Positions 50,938 through 60,952 are shown, counted from the stretch's first letter. The stretch: 64,000 bases of DNA from Motiliproteus coralliicola (GCF_003345655.1 NZ_QQOH01000002.1:1-64000); one strand, 5' to 3'. Made by a program: numbers and translations. Notes: generated by a model from the sequence alone, not told the origin.

Positions 50938-51891
50938 GTGGTAGTTGTGTTCAGTCTCACTCCACCAATTGCAGATCAATGGATTGCTATTGCCAAGCGA
51001 TGCGCACCTGCCTCTCTGTTGAGATGGCCGGTCGCACTGCTATTGCTGGTTATAGCAGGCTATCAGGCCAATCAGTTTACAAAACTGTTGATGCCGATGG
51101 ATCCTGGCATCATCGAACAAGCTTCTTTTTCTCCAGCACTTGCTCCTACTTCTGCTCAATCGCCTGTCGTAGACGCTGAACCGGTCGACCCCGATGAAAT
51201 AGCGTCTTGGTCTCTTTTTGGTCAGTTTAATGATAAGCCGGTAGTGCCTGTTGCGCCGCCCATTAAGCAAGAGCGGGTAGAAATTGCTGAGCCCACAAAA
51301 CTTAGCCTGCAGCTGGAGGGGATCGTGTTTGCCTCCCAGCCTGGTGATTCAAAAGCGATAATTCATAGTCAAGGTAAGCGGGATCAGTACGGGATTGGAG
51401 AGCCACTGCCGGTTTCTGGCAATGTCAGTGTTCATAGTGTTTTCGTAGACCGGATTATTTTAGATAACGATGGCCAGCTTGAGGCCTTGCTTCTTTACAG
51501 TAAGGGTCAAGACTCGAGCCGGGCCGAAACTCAAAAACTGGCCACAGGGCTCCCCTCTGCCGCTAAGCCAAGGCCAGCTCCTCAAACGAACCAGAAGCCG
51601 CATAACAGTGATCGTCGCTACCTGGCAGACGTTATCAGTTTTTCCATGTCCCGTGAAAACGGGGTTTTGAAGGGATTTAAAGTGGATGCCAAGCAGGGGG
51701 AGGAAAAACTGAAGGCATTAGGGCTAATGCCGGGGGACATTGTGACGAGTGTGAATAATATCGTTCTGGATTCACCTAGAAAAGCTCTTGAATTGTTCAA
51801 AATTATCCGCTCCAGCTCAAAGGCATCTTTCCAAGTCTTGAGAGAAAACGGAGCATTGAACTTGGATGTTTCGCTTGAAGCAACGGGCTAG
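50938..51891 (+). CDS. gspC: type II secretion system protein C (inner-membrane, PDZ)
   Basis: GspC links the inner-membrane assembly platform to the secretin and may recognise substrates. It has one membrane segment (SLLRWPVALLLLVIAGYQ) and a Pro-rich linker. The homology region follows (ASWSLFGQFND, then LSLQLEGIVFASQPGDSKAIIHSQGK). The C-terminal PDZ-like domain is DVISFSMSRENGVLKGFKVD through LGLMPGDIVTSVNNI. The start is uncertain: GTG 50938 follows AAAGGGA closely, with GTG 50947 and TTG 50878 as alternatives. It heads the operon gspC-gspM. Confidence 0.9.
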   Translation: MVVVFSLTPPIADQWIAIAKRCAPASLLRWPVALLLLVIAGYQANQFTKLLMPMDPGIIEQASFSPALAPTSAQSPVVDAEPVDPDEIASWSLFGQFNDKPVVPVAPPIKQERVEIAEPTKLSLQLEGIVFASQPGDSKAIIHSQGKRDQYGIGEPLPVSGNVSVHSVFVDRIILDNDGQLEALLLYSKGQDSSRAETQKLATGLPSAAKPRPAPQTNQKPHNSDRRYLADVISFSMSRENGVLKGFKVDAKQGEEKLKALGLMPGDIVTSVNNIVLDSPRKALELFKIIRSSSKASFQVLRENGALNLDVSLEATG

Positions 51892-51937
51892 CGTGTAGGC
51901 TCATGACGAGCAAGGGAGTGTCTGAAAGATCGGCCTT

Positions 51938-53998
51938 ATGAAGAAGTATATCAACAAGCTAGCTGTCATCTCTGTATTACTGATGTCGATGGGTTTTTCG
52001 AGTTCGCTCTTGGCCGAAGCGCAGAGCTGGACTGTCAACTTCAAAGATACTGATATTCAGGAATTGATTCGGTTCGTTGCTCAGGCTACGGAAAAAACGA
52101 TGATCGTGGACCCAAAGGTAAAGGCGAAGGTTCAGGTTATCTCGGCTAAGCCGGTCAATCGTGAAGAGCTGTATCAGCTTTTCCTGGCGATGCTTGAAGT
52201 TCATGGGTTTACTGCGATTGAAGTGGGAGATGTAGTCCGCATCATCCCAATGAAAAGTGCTAATACGTCCCCTATTCCTATCGTTCCGGATCAGGCCCTT
52301 GATCCCGTTAACGATGTCGTGACCCAAGTTATCCAGCTTGAGAACATCTCTGCAACGCAACTGATACCGGTTTTACGTCCGTTGGTTCCCCAGCAGGCTC
52401 ACCTGGCTGCCTATGGACCGAGCAATGCGGTAATTATTTCGGATACCACGGCTAATATTTCCCGTATTCGCGAGATCATAAGACGCATCGATCACACGGC
52501 GGTGGAAAAAACCGATGTGATCAAACTCGAGCATGCATCTGCTGAAGAAGTTGTCAGGCTGCTTGAGCAACTGCAAAAACGGAGTGTTGGGACGGATGGA
52601 AAACCCTCCTCAAATCCATTGGTGGTTGTCGCGGATAAACGCACTAACAGTGTCTTTGTTACCGGCGATGAGATGGAGCGTTTGCGGATTAGGTCTTTGT
52701 TGAAACATTTGGATCTTCCGCTTCAGCAGAATAGCAATGTGCGAGTGATCTATCTGAAATACGCCGATGCTGAGCAGGTTGCTTCTGTGCTTAGTAAAGT
52801 TGTGCAGAGCATTGACCAGAAAACGGCAGCTGAAGATAAGTCCCGTCCCTCTGCAACCAAGACCACCATTGAGGCGGATAAAGGAACCAACTCTTTGATC
52901 ATTACGGCAGACGCTGACGTAATGCAGTCCCTCACGCCGGTGATTGATCGCTTGGATATCAGGCGGGCTCAGGTCCTAGTCGAAGCCATTATCGTCGAGA
53001 TGGCCGATATTACAGGGCGAGACTTGGGAATTCAGTGGCTGTTCTATGACCGGAATAGCAATCTCTACGGTAGTTCTGTCGGTAATCGGGGGCTGGCCGG
53101 ATCGTTGACACCGGAAGTGCTGTTGGCCGAGGGGGAGCCCAGTGGTGACGATGATCCGAGGGTTGATCTTCTTCAGGCGCTGGCTAATACCCCAGGACAG
53201 GTGTTCGGGATCGGGAAGTTGGATGATGACTTTAGCTTTAATGTCGTGATTAACGCCCTGCATCAGAATTCTGATGCCAATATCCTTTCAACCCCAACGC
53301 TGCTGACCATGGATAATCAGCAGGCCTCCATTGTGGTGGGTCAGAATGTGCCCTTTATTACGGGGTCGTTTACGTCTACCGGTGATAGCAGTAGTAATCC
53401 CGATAATCCATTCCAGACAATAGAACGACAGAATGTTGGTATTACGCTCCAGGTCACTCCCCATATCAACGAAGGAGATTCTCTGGTCTTAGAGATCGTG
53501 CAGGAAGTGTCCAGTTTGACCGGCACCGGAAGTGTTGTTAATGCAACCGATGTGATTACCAACGAGCGTAAGATCGAAACTCAGGTGCTGGCCGATAATG
53601 GACAGACCATTATTTTGGGTGGGTTGATCCAAGATGATGTGCAGGAAAGCGAACAGAAGGTGCCTCTACTTGGTGATATTCCACTAGTGGGCAGGTTGTT
53701 TCGTAACAGCTCGACCAGTCTTTCGAAAACACATTTGATGGTCTTTTTAAGATCCACCATCGTTAGGGACAGTCGCACTCTGGCTGGTGCTACCGCTGAA
53801 AAATATAGTTATATCCGTGATCAGCAGCTTAGCAAACGTGATATTGCAGGAGAAACTCTGGATCCAGAATCCATGCCGCTGCTTCCAGCCTGGAAAGAAC
53901 AGCTTGAACGATTACAGCAGCTTCAGCAGCAAAGTCAGTTAGAGCCAGAAGCTAATGAGGGGCTTCATGATGTTCGTCAGGAGCGGGTGCAGGAGTAA
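51938..53998 (+). CDS. gspD: type II secretion system secretin
   Basis: GspD forms the outer-membrane channel. The 686-aa protein has a Sec signal (MKKYINKLAVISVLLMSMGFSSSLLAEA) and an N0 domain (WTVNFKDTDIQELIRFVAQATEKTM). N1-N3 repeats follow with the usual VIQLENISATQLIPVLRPL and VIYLKYADAEQVASVL segments. The secretin core has LVEAIIVEMADITGRDLGIQW, NILSTPTLLTMDNQQASIVVGQNVPFITG, and the VPLLGDIPLVGRLFR gate region. The C-terminal Gln/Glu-rich tail could be an S-domain-like pilotin site, unproven. gspE follows after 3 nt. Confidence 0.97.
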   Translation: MKKYINKLAVISVLLMSMGFSSSLLAEAQSWTVNFKDTDIQELIRFVAQATEKTMIVDPKVKAKVQVISAKPVNREELYQLFLAMLEVHGFTAIEVGDVVRIIPMKSANTSPIPIVPDQALDPVNDVVTQVIQLENISATQLIPVLRPLVPQQAHLAAYGPSNAVIISDTTANISRIREIIRRIDHTAVEKTDVIKLEHASAEEVVRLLEQLQKRSVGTDGKPSSNPLVVVADKRTNSVFVTGDEMERLRIRSLLKHLDLPLQQNSNVRVIYLKYADAEQVASVLSKVVQSIDQKTAAEDKSRPSATKTTIEADKGTNSLIITADADVMQSLTPVIDRLDIRRAQVLVEAIIVEMADITGRDLGIQWLFYDRNSNLYGSSVGNRGLAGSLTPEVLLAEGEPSGDDDPRVDLLQALANTPGQVFGIGKLDDDFSFNVVINALHQNSDANILSTPTLLTMDNQQASIVVGQNVPFITGSFTSTGDSSSNPDNPFQTIERQNVGITLQVTPHINEGDSLVLEIVQEVSSLTGTGSVVNATDVITNERKIETQVLADNGQTIILGGLIQDDVQESEQKVPLLGDIPLVGRLFRNSSTSLSKTHLMVFLRSTIVRDSRTLAGATAEKYSYIRDQQLSKRDIAGETLDPESMPLLPAWKEQLERLQQLQQQSQLEPEANEGLHDVRQERVQE

Positions 53999-54001
53999 GC
54001 C

Positions 54002-55489
54002 TTGAGTCTCTCAACAACCAGTTCTCAGCTCGTGCAGGTGCCTTTTACATTTGCAAAAAACCATGGCGTGTTGGTGGGAAGCGTGGATGAACAGGCAGAG
54101 GTTTTCTATCGCCCCGGCCTGACGACTCAAGTGCTGTTGGAGTTGCGCCGTGTGTTGAAGTGCCCTTTACGGATGAGTGCCGTATCCGAGGATGAGTTTC
54201 AGCGCCGCTTGGTCGTGGCTTATCGGCGGGATAATAGTGAAGCGCAGCAGGCTGCCGAAGACTTGGGGGCCGATATTGATCTATCGAGTTTGGTCGATCA
54301 GATTCCTGAAGCAAGTGACCTTATGGACGTTGAGAATGATGCTCCAGTTATCAGGTTGATCAATGCCATCTTGTCACAGGCGATCCAGAAACAAGCTTCC
54401 GATATTCATGTCGAGACGTTTGAAGATAAGCTGACAGTTCGCTATCGCATTGATGGGGTTCTGGTGGAGGTGCTGAACCCTAAACGGATGTTGTCACCGC
54501 TGTTGGTCTCCCGGTTGAAGGTGATGGCGAAGCTTGATATTGCAGAGAAACGTATTCCTCAAGATGGTCGAATATCGATCAAACTAGCGGGGCATGCCGT
54601 AGACGTACGTGTTTCGACTATACCTTCTGCACACGGTGAGCGGGTGGTGTTGCGGTTGCTGGATAAACAGGCAGGGTTGCTCCAGTTGGATATGCTGCAA
54701 ATGCCTGTTCAAGTGGAATCCTGCTTTAAGAAAGCATTGTCCTGTGCCCACGGTATTATCCTGGTTACTGGCCCTACGGGATCGGGTAAGACGACGTCTC
54801 TGTATGCAGGTTTGTCGCATATCAACAATAAAAGCCGAAATATCCTCACGATAGAAGACCCTATTGAGTATGTCCTTCCCGGAATTGGTCAAACCCAGGT
54901 TAACAGCAAAGTTGATATGACATTTTCCCGAGGGTTAAGAGCGATACTCCGTCAGGACCCCGATGTAGTTATGGTGGGGGAAATCCGAGATCGGGAAACC
55001 GCAGAGATAGCTGTACAGGCCAGTCTTACAGGACACTTGGTGTTATCCACTCTGCATACCAACACGGCTTTAGGGGCGATTACACGTCTTCAGGATATGG
55101 GAGTGGAGCCGTTTTTGATTTCTTCGAGCCTTATAGGTGTGATGGCCCAGCGTTTGGTCCGACAGCTATGTCTGGAGTGCAGGCGGTCGGGGAGCCCTGA
55201 TGAAACAGAGAGAAAAGCCTTGGGGCTGGAGAAAAATACTACCAAAGAGGTTTATTACGCAGCGGGTTGTTCCGAGTGTAACTATACCGGCTATAAAGGT
55301 CGTACGGGTATTTACGAGCTGGTAGAGGTGGATTCTGTGGTGAGGGAGATGATTCATCGTAAGGCGGGAGAAGCCGAAATGGAACAATATGCTCGAACAC
55401 GAAGTCCTGCTCTTTCAGATGATGGCCGCCGTCGGGTTCTGGCTGGGGAAACTACGCTGGAAGAGGTGATGAGGGTGACGGTGGCCTAG
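54002..55489 (+). CDS. gspE: type II secretion system ATPase E
   Basis: GspE is the cytoplasmic hexameric ATPase that powers pseudopilus assembly. The N1E domain is followed by the RecA-like ATPase with Walker A GPTGSGKT at about residues 257-264. The Asp box (LTIEDPIEY), Walker B (DPDVVMVGEIRDRETAEIAVQAS) and His box (GHLVLSTLHTNTALGAITRL) are also present. The zinc-binding tetracysteine motif is CLEC ... CSEC. Start TTG 54002 is supported by AGGAG 7 nt upstream, inside the end of gspD. Length is 495 aa, typical. Confidence 0.97.
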   Translation: MSLSTTSSQLVQVPFTFAKNHGVLVGSVDEQAEVFYRPGLTTQVLLELRRVLKCPLRMSAVSEDEFQRRLVVAYRRDNSEAQQAAEDLGADIDLSSLVDQIPEASDLMDVENDAPVIRLINAILSQAIQKQASDIHVETFEDKLTVRYRIDGVLVEVLNPKRMLSPLLVSRLKVMAKLDIAEKRIPQDGRISIKLAGHAVDVRVSTIPSAHGERVVLRLLDKQAGLLQLDMLQMPVQVESCFKKALSCAHGIILVTGPTGSGKTTSLYAGLSHINNKSRNILTIEDPIEYVLPGIGQTQVNSKVDMTFSRGLRAILRQDPDVVMVGEIRDRETAEIAVQASLTGHLVLSTLHTNTALGAITRLQDMGVEPFLISSSLIGVMAQRLVRQLCLECRRSGSPDETERKALGLEKNTTKEVYYAAGCSECNYTGYKGRTGIYELVEVDSVVREMIHRKAGEAEMEQYARTRSPALSDDGRRRVLAGETTLEEVMRVTVA

Positions 55490-55490
55490 C

Positions 55491-56705
55491 ATGGCAGCGT
55501 TCAGTTTCAAGGCACTTGAAAATTCTGGAAGGCTTCGTAAGGGGGTTATTGAAGGGGAGTCTGCTCGTAACGTACGCAATCAGTTACGAGCACAGGGGCT
55601 AAAGCCTGTCGAAGTGAAGCCGGCGGTAGTGAAGCGTGAGGATGGGCTGCGCTGGCAAATATTCAAGAGTTATCTTACCCCGACCGAATTAACACTGTTC
55701 AGCCGTCAGCTATCGACCCTAATTCAGGCAGGAATGCCGCTGGATGATGCTTTGATTGCTGTTGCTCAGCAAAGTAGTAAAGCGCGAGCTAAAGGGTTGG
55801 TTTTGCAGTTACGGACAAGAGTCAGAGAGGGGTTTCCATTAGCGAGCGCTTTGGCAGACTATCCGAAGGTGTTCAACGACATGTACCGCGCAATGGTTAG
55901 TGCTGGTGAGCAGGCAGGCTTTTTGGGTGCCGTATTGGAACAATTGGCTGACTATGGAGAGGAGCGGCAGTATACCCAGCAAAAGCTCAAGATGGCGATG
56001 GTCTATCCCATAATTCTTGTATTTGTAGCGGTCGTTGTTATCAGCTTATTGATGATATTTGTGGTTCCCGAGCTGGTCGGACTATTTAGGCATACTGATA
56101 CTGAATTGCCGGTACTTACCAAATTGTTGATTCAATGTAGCGATTTCTTAAGCACGTATTGGATCTATTGTTTGGTTTTATCAGTAGGTGTCATTGTTGG
56201 ACTCAAATTGCTTTTCAAACGACCAAGTGTGTTGAGCCGTTGGCATTCTGTGCTGCTGCGTTTGCCTTTAGTGGCGGACTTTGTCACAGCGGTGGAAAGC
56301 GCTCGGTTCGCCTCTACGTTGAGTATCTTGGTCACGAGCGGGGTTCCCCTGCTCGACGGCTTAAGGATAGCCGGTCAGGTACTGGGTAATAGAACACTGA
56401 GAGATGCAAGTGCCGAGGTTGCGAAAGCTGTCCAGGAAGGTGCCAGTCTCCATCGAGCTCTAGCGCAATCCAACCGTTTCCCCCCCATCATGGTTCATAT
56501 GGTGGCCAGTGGTGAACAGAGTGGGCAGTTGGAGGTGATGCTTAGTCGCTCATCTCAGAATCAAGAACGTGAGTTGGAGATGAAACTAGGTACGTTAACC
56601 AGTCTATTTGAACCGTTAATGGTTTTGGTGATGGCGGTCATTGTGGGGGCCATCGTCATGGCGGTACTGCTTCCTATCATACAGATGAATGACTTAGTTG
56701 CCTGA
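55491..56705 (+). CDS. gspF: type II secretion system inner-membrane protein F
   Basis: GspF is the polytopic platform protein with two T2SSF domains. The 404-aa sequence shows the N-terminal FSFKALENSGRLRKGVIEGES and the first domain LFSRQLSTLIQAGMPLDDALIA. Membrane segments include MVYPIILVFVAVVVISLLMI and WIYCLVLSVGVIVGLKLLF. The second domain is ESARFASTLSILVTSGVPLLDGL, and the C-terminal membrane helix is PLMVLVMAVIVGAIVMAVLLP. One nucleotide separates it from gspE. Confidence 0.97.
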   Translation: MAAFSFKALENSGRLRKGVIEGESARNVRNQLRAQGLKPVEVKPAVVKREDGLRWQIFKSYLTPTELTLFSRQLSTLIQAGMPLDDALIAVAQQSSKARAKGLVLQLRTRVREGFPLASALADYPKVFNDMYRAMVSAGEQAGFLGAVLEQLADYGEERQYTQQKLKMAMVYPIILVFVAVVVISLLMIFVVPELVGLFRHTDTELPVLTKLLIQCSDFLSTYWIYCLVLSVGVIVGLKLLFKRPSVLSRWHSVLLRLPLVADFVTAVESARFASTLSILVTSGVPLLDGLRIAGQVLGNRTLRDASAEVAKAVQEGASLHRALAQSNRFPPIMVHMVASGEQSGQLEVMLSRSSQNQERELEMKLGTLTSLFEPLMVLVMAVIVGAIVMAVLLPIIQMNDLVA

Positions 56706-56738
56706 TATACAGGCTATTCAATTGAGGTATAGAGCGAA

Positions 56739-57185
56739 ATGAAAGGAGTGAAACAACAAGGATTCAGTTTGGTTGAAATCTTGGTGGTGTTGGTAATTAT
56801 CGGATTGTTGATCAGCATTGTGGCCCCCAGCGTGCTTAATAGGGCCGATGATGCTCGTATCAAAAAGGTTCAGGCTGATATTAAAAGTATTAGTACGGCG
56901 CTAAAACTGTATCGATTGGACAATTTTGAGATGCCGACCACTGAGCAGGGATTGGACGCTTTGCGGGTTAAGCCAAGCTTGGCACCAGTCCCTAAAAACT
57001 GGAAAGAGGGTGGGTATTTGGATGAGATGCCAGCTGATCCTTGGGGGCGGCCCTACTTGTATTTAAGTCCTGCGGAATTTGGAGATGGAGAATTTGATCT
57101 GTATAGCCTGGGGGCTGATGGGGTACGAGGGGGAGATGGACAGAAAGCTGATATCGGCAATTGGCAGGATGGCGCTGAGTCCTGA
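56739..57185 (+). CDS. gspG: type II secretion system major pseudopilin
   Basis: Type IV pilin-like leader KQQG|FSLVEILVVLVIIGLLI with Glu at +5 after the prepilin peptidase site. The C-terminal globular part has the GspG features LYRLDNFEMPTTEQGLDAL, YLDEMPADPWGRPYLY and a calcium-site loop near DLYSLGADGVRGGDG. 148 aa, typical. It would be processed by a prepilin peptidase not encoded in the window. Confidence 0.97.
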   Translation: MKGVKQQGFSLVEILVVLVIIGLLISIVAPSVLNRADDARIKKVQADIKSISTALKLYRLDNFEMPTTEQGLDALRVKPSLAPVPKNWKEGGYLDEMPADPWGRPYLYLSPAEFGDGEFDLYSLGADGVRGGDGQKADIGNWQDGAES

Positions 57186-57191
57186 TCCGGC

Positions 57192-57725
57192 GTGAGCATC
57201 GAACGTGGATACACGCTGATCGAGCTGCTTGTGGTGGTAATGATTATTGCCTTGGGAGCAAGCCTAGCTGCTTTGAACATAGGGGGGACAGCAAAGCTTC
57301 CGGGTCTACGGCTTGTGGCGATCGAATTCACCAACAGGAGTCATGGGTTACTGCAGGAAGTTATCATCACAGGGCAAGTTTGGGGGGTCGATCTATATCG
57401 GGATGAACAGACCGACAGTTATGGATACCGCTGGCTGAAGCTGGAAAATAATGTTTGGGTCCAAAGAAAACCTGAAGGGCTAGAGGCATTTTATTTGCTG
57501 CCGACCGATGTTGTATTGGAGTTGGAGATAGAAGGGAGTCATCGTGATATCGAATGGTTTGGATATGACGCTTCGGGTGAATTAGTTCAAGATTTTTTGC
57601 CGGATATTGCTTTACTTGGGTCGGGGGAGGCAACGCCGTTTGTTCTACGATTTCTTGATAACCACAGCAGCCAAAAGGTTGAGATTATAGGTGATTTGCT
57701 AGGTCGAATTACTCGTTCGGAATGA
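57192..57725 (+). CDS. gspH: type II secretion system minor pseudopilin H
   Basis: Short leader and cleavage motif SIERG|YTLIELLVVVMIIALGAS. The 177-aa protein matches GspH in length and position after gspG. The C-terminal part is variable, as in the family. Start is GTG 57192, 6 nt after gspG. Confidence 0.88.
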   Translation: MSIERGYTLIELLVVVMIIALGASLAALNIGGTAKLPGLRLVAIEFTNRSHGLLQEVIITGQVWGVDLYRDEQTDSYGYRWLKLENNVWVQRKPEGLEAFYLLPTDVVLELEIEGSHRDIEWFGYDASGELVQDFLPDIALLGSGEATPFVLRFLDNHSSQKVEIIGDLLGRITRSE

Positions 57726-57732
57726 GCGTATA

Positions 57733-58128
57733 GTGGAAATTGATTCTGAAAATCAACAGGGCTTTACACTTATTGAGCTACTGGTTGCTGTCGCTATCGT
57801 AGGCTTCGCGCTTTCGGCGTTGCTGATAAATGTTATGGGTAACATTGGAGGAAGCGAGCATTTACGTAATAAAACCATTGCTAATTGGGTGGCGATGAAT
57901 CAATTGGAATTGGCCCAGATTAACAATCGTTATTTCGGCCAGCTCCCTCTTGGGGTCGAAACAGGCACTGAGATCATGGCAGGGCAGGAATGGTTTTGGC
58001 AATTACGTACAACTCAAACACCAGATCGGGCGTTTTTTCGAGTGGAAGTCACGGTCTATGGGAACTCCTCAACAGACAAGGCCCCTATGGCCTATTTGCA
58101 GGGAGCGTTGGGGAATTTTGAACGCTAA
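57733..58128 (+). CDS. gspI: type II secretion system minor pseudopilin I
   Basis: Leader ENQQG|FTLIELLVAVAIVGFALSALL followed by a short globular domain with NWVAMNQLELAQI and EWFWQLRTTQTPDRAFFRVEV, typical of GspI. 131 aa. Start is GTG 57733. The stop overlaps the gspJ start by one base. Confidence 0.92.
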   Translation: MEIDSENQQGFTLIELLVAVAIVGFALSALLINVMGNIGGSEHLRNKTIANWVAMNQLELAQINNRYFGQLPLGVETGTEIMAGQEWFWQLRTTQTPDRAFFRVEVTVYGNSSTDKAPMAYLQGALGNFER

Positions 58129-58772
58129 TGGATATAACGGTCCAAGACGCCCGAGGATTTACTTTGCTCGAAGTGCTAGTTGCAATTGCGATTGGTGCTG
58201 CTGTGGCGATCATGGCTTATCAGGGCCTTTCTGTTGCTGCGACAGTTGCGGAGCGTCACACAGAGCAAGCTCAAGCATTATCTGATCTGCAACTTGCCAT
58301 GTCGGTCGTTGATCGAGACTTGAGGCAATTGGTTTCACGACCAATTGTTGATGAATCTGAGTCAGATAGACCAGCTGTGCTTTGTGATCCTCTCGGTGAT
58401 TCTGTGGTGGAATTCACCAAAGGTGGTTGGCGAAACCCCTTGAATCTTCCGAGAGGTAGTATTCAGCGAGTTCGATATATTCTCGAGGAAGGGATGTTGT
58501 GGAGGGAAAGCTGGTCAGTGCTCGATCGGCAGAGCAACAGCCATAAGCAGCGTGTTCGTCTATTTGGGGGTGTTCAGAATGTTCAGTTGAGATTCTTGGA
58601 TGCGGAAAACCTGATTTCTGGTCAGTCGGTAGATCAGCAGTGGAGGGATCGCTGGCCAGCGGCACAACCGGATCAGGAAAAAAAAATGAGCACGATTCCT
58701 TCCGCCGTTGAATGGATGATTGAGCTAAAAGACTGGGGGTTGATTCGTCGTGTTTATTGGCTGCCGGGCTAA
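58128..58772 (+). CDS. gspJ: type II secretion system minor pseudopilin J
   Basis: Leader QDARG|FTLLEVLVAIAIGAAVAIMA, then the GspJ-type segment LSDLQLAMSVVDRDLRQLVSRP and the C-terminal beta-strand region (VRLFGGVQNVQLRFLD). 214 aa. It overlaps gspI by 1 nt and gspK by 23 nt. Confidence 0.93.
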   Translation: MDITVQDARGFTLLEVLVAIAIGAAVAIMAYQGLSVAATVAERHTEQAQALSDLQLAMSVVDRDLRQLVSRPIVDESESDRPAVLCDPLGDSVVEFTKGGWRNPLNLPRGSIQRVRYILEEGMLWRESWSVLDRQSNSHKQRVRLFGGVQNVQLRFLDAENLISGQSVDQQWRDRWPAAQPDQEKKMSTIPSAVEWMIELKDWGLIRRVYWLPG

Positions 58773-59745
58773 ACCATATCAGGGAGGAATGGCGTTAATT
58801 ATTGCCTTGCTGGTTGTGGTGATAGTGACTCTATTAGCAACTACAGTAAGCAGCCATTTTTTATTGAGCTTTCGGGCGGTTGAATTGCAACAGCGTTCCC
58901 AGCAGGCTTGGGCTTATCTGAGTTTTGCTGAAGAAGTTGCCATGAAATTACTGGCTAACGATCAAGAAGAGCAGGCAAGAGTGGATCATCTCGAAGAAGA
59001 ATGGTCTGTTCCGTTCAGTTACCCTGCAAGAAATAATGACGAGGTCGTGCAAATAGAAGGACAGCTTTTTGACTTGCAGGGGCGCTTGAATATTAATCAG
59101 CTAGCTCTACCGGTCCCAAAAGATAATCGTTTTAACGTGCATCAGCAGCGCTTTATTCGATTACTTCAATGTCTGGAAGGACCATCATTGGATGAGTCGG
59201 AGGCTATTGCTATTACTGAGGCTGTTGTTGACTGGCTGGACCCTGATAACTTGGTAACAGGGCATGGCGGTGCGGAAACGTTATTTTACACGGCTCAGCA
59301 ATCTCCAAGGCGTGCTGGAAATCGTTTAATGACTGCACCGTCAGAATTGCTTTGGGTGAAAGGGGTAACCCAAGGCCTGTTTCAAGCTCTAGAGCCCCAT
59401 ATCACGGTTTTACCTGTAGAAAACGGGCTGTTGAATATCAATACGGCATCGGTGGAGACATTAAGGAGCTTGAACCAGAATGGGAACCTTCAACCTTTGA
59501 GTAAGGCTGATGGAGAGCTGTTTATTGAGCAGCGAGAAGAGGAGGCTTGGACTGATCTTTCTATCTTTGAGCATGGTTTAATGGCAGGAAGAGGAATTGA
59601 CATAGAGGGTATTGGGGTTTCTAGCCAATATTTTCTGTTAAATGCGCAAGTGGGGCTCAATGGAAAGGAGTTTGGCTTGAGTAGTGTTATCCAGCGAAAA
59701 GATAACTCTTTACGAATAGTTGCTCGGAGCCAAGGTGGATGGTGA
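58750..59745 (+). CDS. gspK: type II secretion system minor pseudopilin K
   Basis: GspK caps the pseudopilus tip. The leader PYQGGMALIIALLVVVIVTLLA has a non-Glu +5 position, typical of GspK. The large inserted domain includes LFDLQGRLNINQLALP, AVVDWLDPDNLVTGHGGAE and helix-hairpin-helix-like VENGLLNINTASVETLRSL. GTG 58750 is chosen because the ATG at 58792 would remove the leader and cleavage site. 331 aa. Confidence 0.93.
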   Translation: MFIGCRAKPYQGGMALIIALLVVVIVTLLATTVSSHFLLSFRAVELQQRSQQAWAYLSFAEEVAMKLLANDQEEQARVDHLEEEWSVPFSYPARNNDEVVQIEGQLFDLQGRLNINQLALPVPKDNRFNVHQQRFIRLLQCLEGPSLDESEAIAITEAVVDWLDPDNLVTGHGGAETLFYTAQQSPRRAGNRLMTAPSELLWVKGVTQGLFQALEPHITVLPVENGLLNINTASVETLRSLNQNGNLQPLSKADGELFIEQREEEAWTDLSIFEHGLMAGRGIDIEGIGVSSQYFLLNAQVGLNGKEFGLSSVIQRKDNSLRIVARSQGGW

Positions 59746-59758
59746 GGGTGACTGGAAT

Positions 59759-60952
59759 ATGAACGTCAAGTGGCTCGTTTGCCCCACTAAGAAGGGGGGG
59801 TATAGGTGGTGGGCATATGAAACTGCTGATGAGGTGCTGCCTAAGGAGGGGGGGGTTAAACGACTTTCTGCGGATGTAGGAAGGGATCAACTTGCATTGG
59901 TTTGGCCATCAGAGCGTACCAATCTTCACCAAGTTTATTTTTCGAGAAGTGAGAGGAAACACCTTAATAAATCGGTTCCTTATTCTTTAGAGGAGTCGCT
60001 AGCTAGTGAGGTAGATGAATTACATTTCGCCTTGGCTCCAGCAGATAGTGGTTGCGTGCCGGTGGCTGTTTCCGATCGAACTGAGCTTGATCAAGTTATC
60101 GCTGAGTTTTCCAGCTCGGGCATAGAGATAGCTCATGTATGGCCCGAGCAATTGTTGCTGCCATGGGAAACAGACCATTGGACGCTTTGGCTGGATAATG
60201 AGCGTTGTGTTGTGCGATATGCGGAAGCCGAAGGTTTTGCAATAGAGCTAGATACGTTGCCGTTGGCTCTACAGCTATTGCATGAAGAAGCTGATCAGTT
60301 GCCTCAATCGGTTGATATTTATTGTGAAGCTTCTTCTGAGGTCGAGTTCATAGAGGTCTTGCCTAGTTTGTTGCAGCCCTTGACTAATAGGCAGGGTGGT
60401 TTCTCTTGCTATGAGTTTAAGCCTGATAATTCTGCGCTTGACCTCTTGCAGGGCGATTTTGGAAAGAAGGTGGATTGGGCGAAGGTCTGCAAAGTATGGC
60501 GGTGGCCAATGCTGTTGCTGATATTGATTGTTGGATTCCAGTTTGGCTTGGTAATGACTGAAAATCAGTTATTGAAGAAGCAGCAAGATCAATTGAGATT
60601 CGATATAGAAAGTGCTTTCCGTTCGGCTGTGCCACAAGGTGTGATGACTGAGCCTGAATTGCAACTACGGCGGATGATCCAGAAAATACGGGTTGGAACA
60701 GGAGATGATACCGTCGGTTTTTTCTACCAGATTGGTACGGTATTGAACGGACACAAAGAGATTTTATTAAAAAGCGTTAATTATCACGGACGTGATGATG
60801 AGTTCCAGCTCAACGTTCTTGCCGGTGCGTTCTCAGAAGTTGAAACATTGCGTGAGGAGCTGGAGAAAGAAGGTTTTCAAGCGGAACTAATTGGCACTAG
60901 CTCTGAAAATGGTCGTACCCTAGCAAGGTTAAGAGTCAAGAGGGAGCTATGA
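59759..60952 (+). CDS. gspL: type II secretion system protein L
   Basis: GspL couples the GspE ATPase to the platform. The N-terminal cytoplasmic actin-like part is divergent, with the segment WTLWLDNERCVVRYAEAEGF. One membrane segment (RWPMLLLILIVGFQFGLVM) is followed by a periplasmic domain resembling a ferredoxin-like fold. ATG 59759 gives 397 aa, with a GGTGAGGGTG element just upstream; TTG 59720 would overlap gspK. The identification rests partly on operon position. Confidence 0.85.
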   Translation: MNVKWLVCPTKKGGYRWWAYETADEVLPKEGGVKRLSADVGRDQLALVWPSERTNLHQVYFSRSERKHLNKSVPYSLEESLASEVDELHFALAPADSGCVPVAVSDRTELDQVIAEFSSSGIEIAHVWPEQLLLPWETDHWTLWLDNERCVVRYAEAEGFAIELDTLPLALQLLHEEADQLPQSVDIYCEASSEVEFIEVLPSLLQPLTNRQGGFSCYEFKPDNSALDLLQGDFGKKVDWAKVCKVWRWPMLLLILIVGFQFGLVMTENQLLKKQQDQLRFDIESAFRSAVPQGVMTEPELQLRRMIQKIRVGTGDDTVGFFYQIGTVLNGHKEILLKSVNYHGRDDEFQLNVLAGAFSEVETLREELEKEGFQAELIGTSSENGRTLARLRVKREL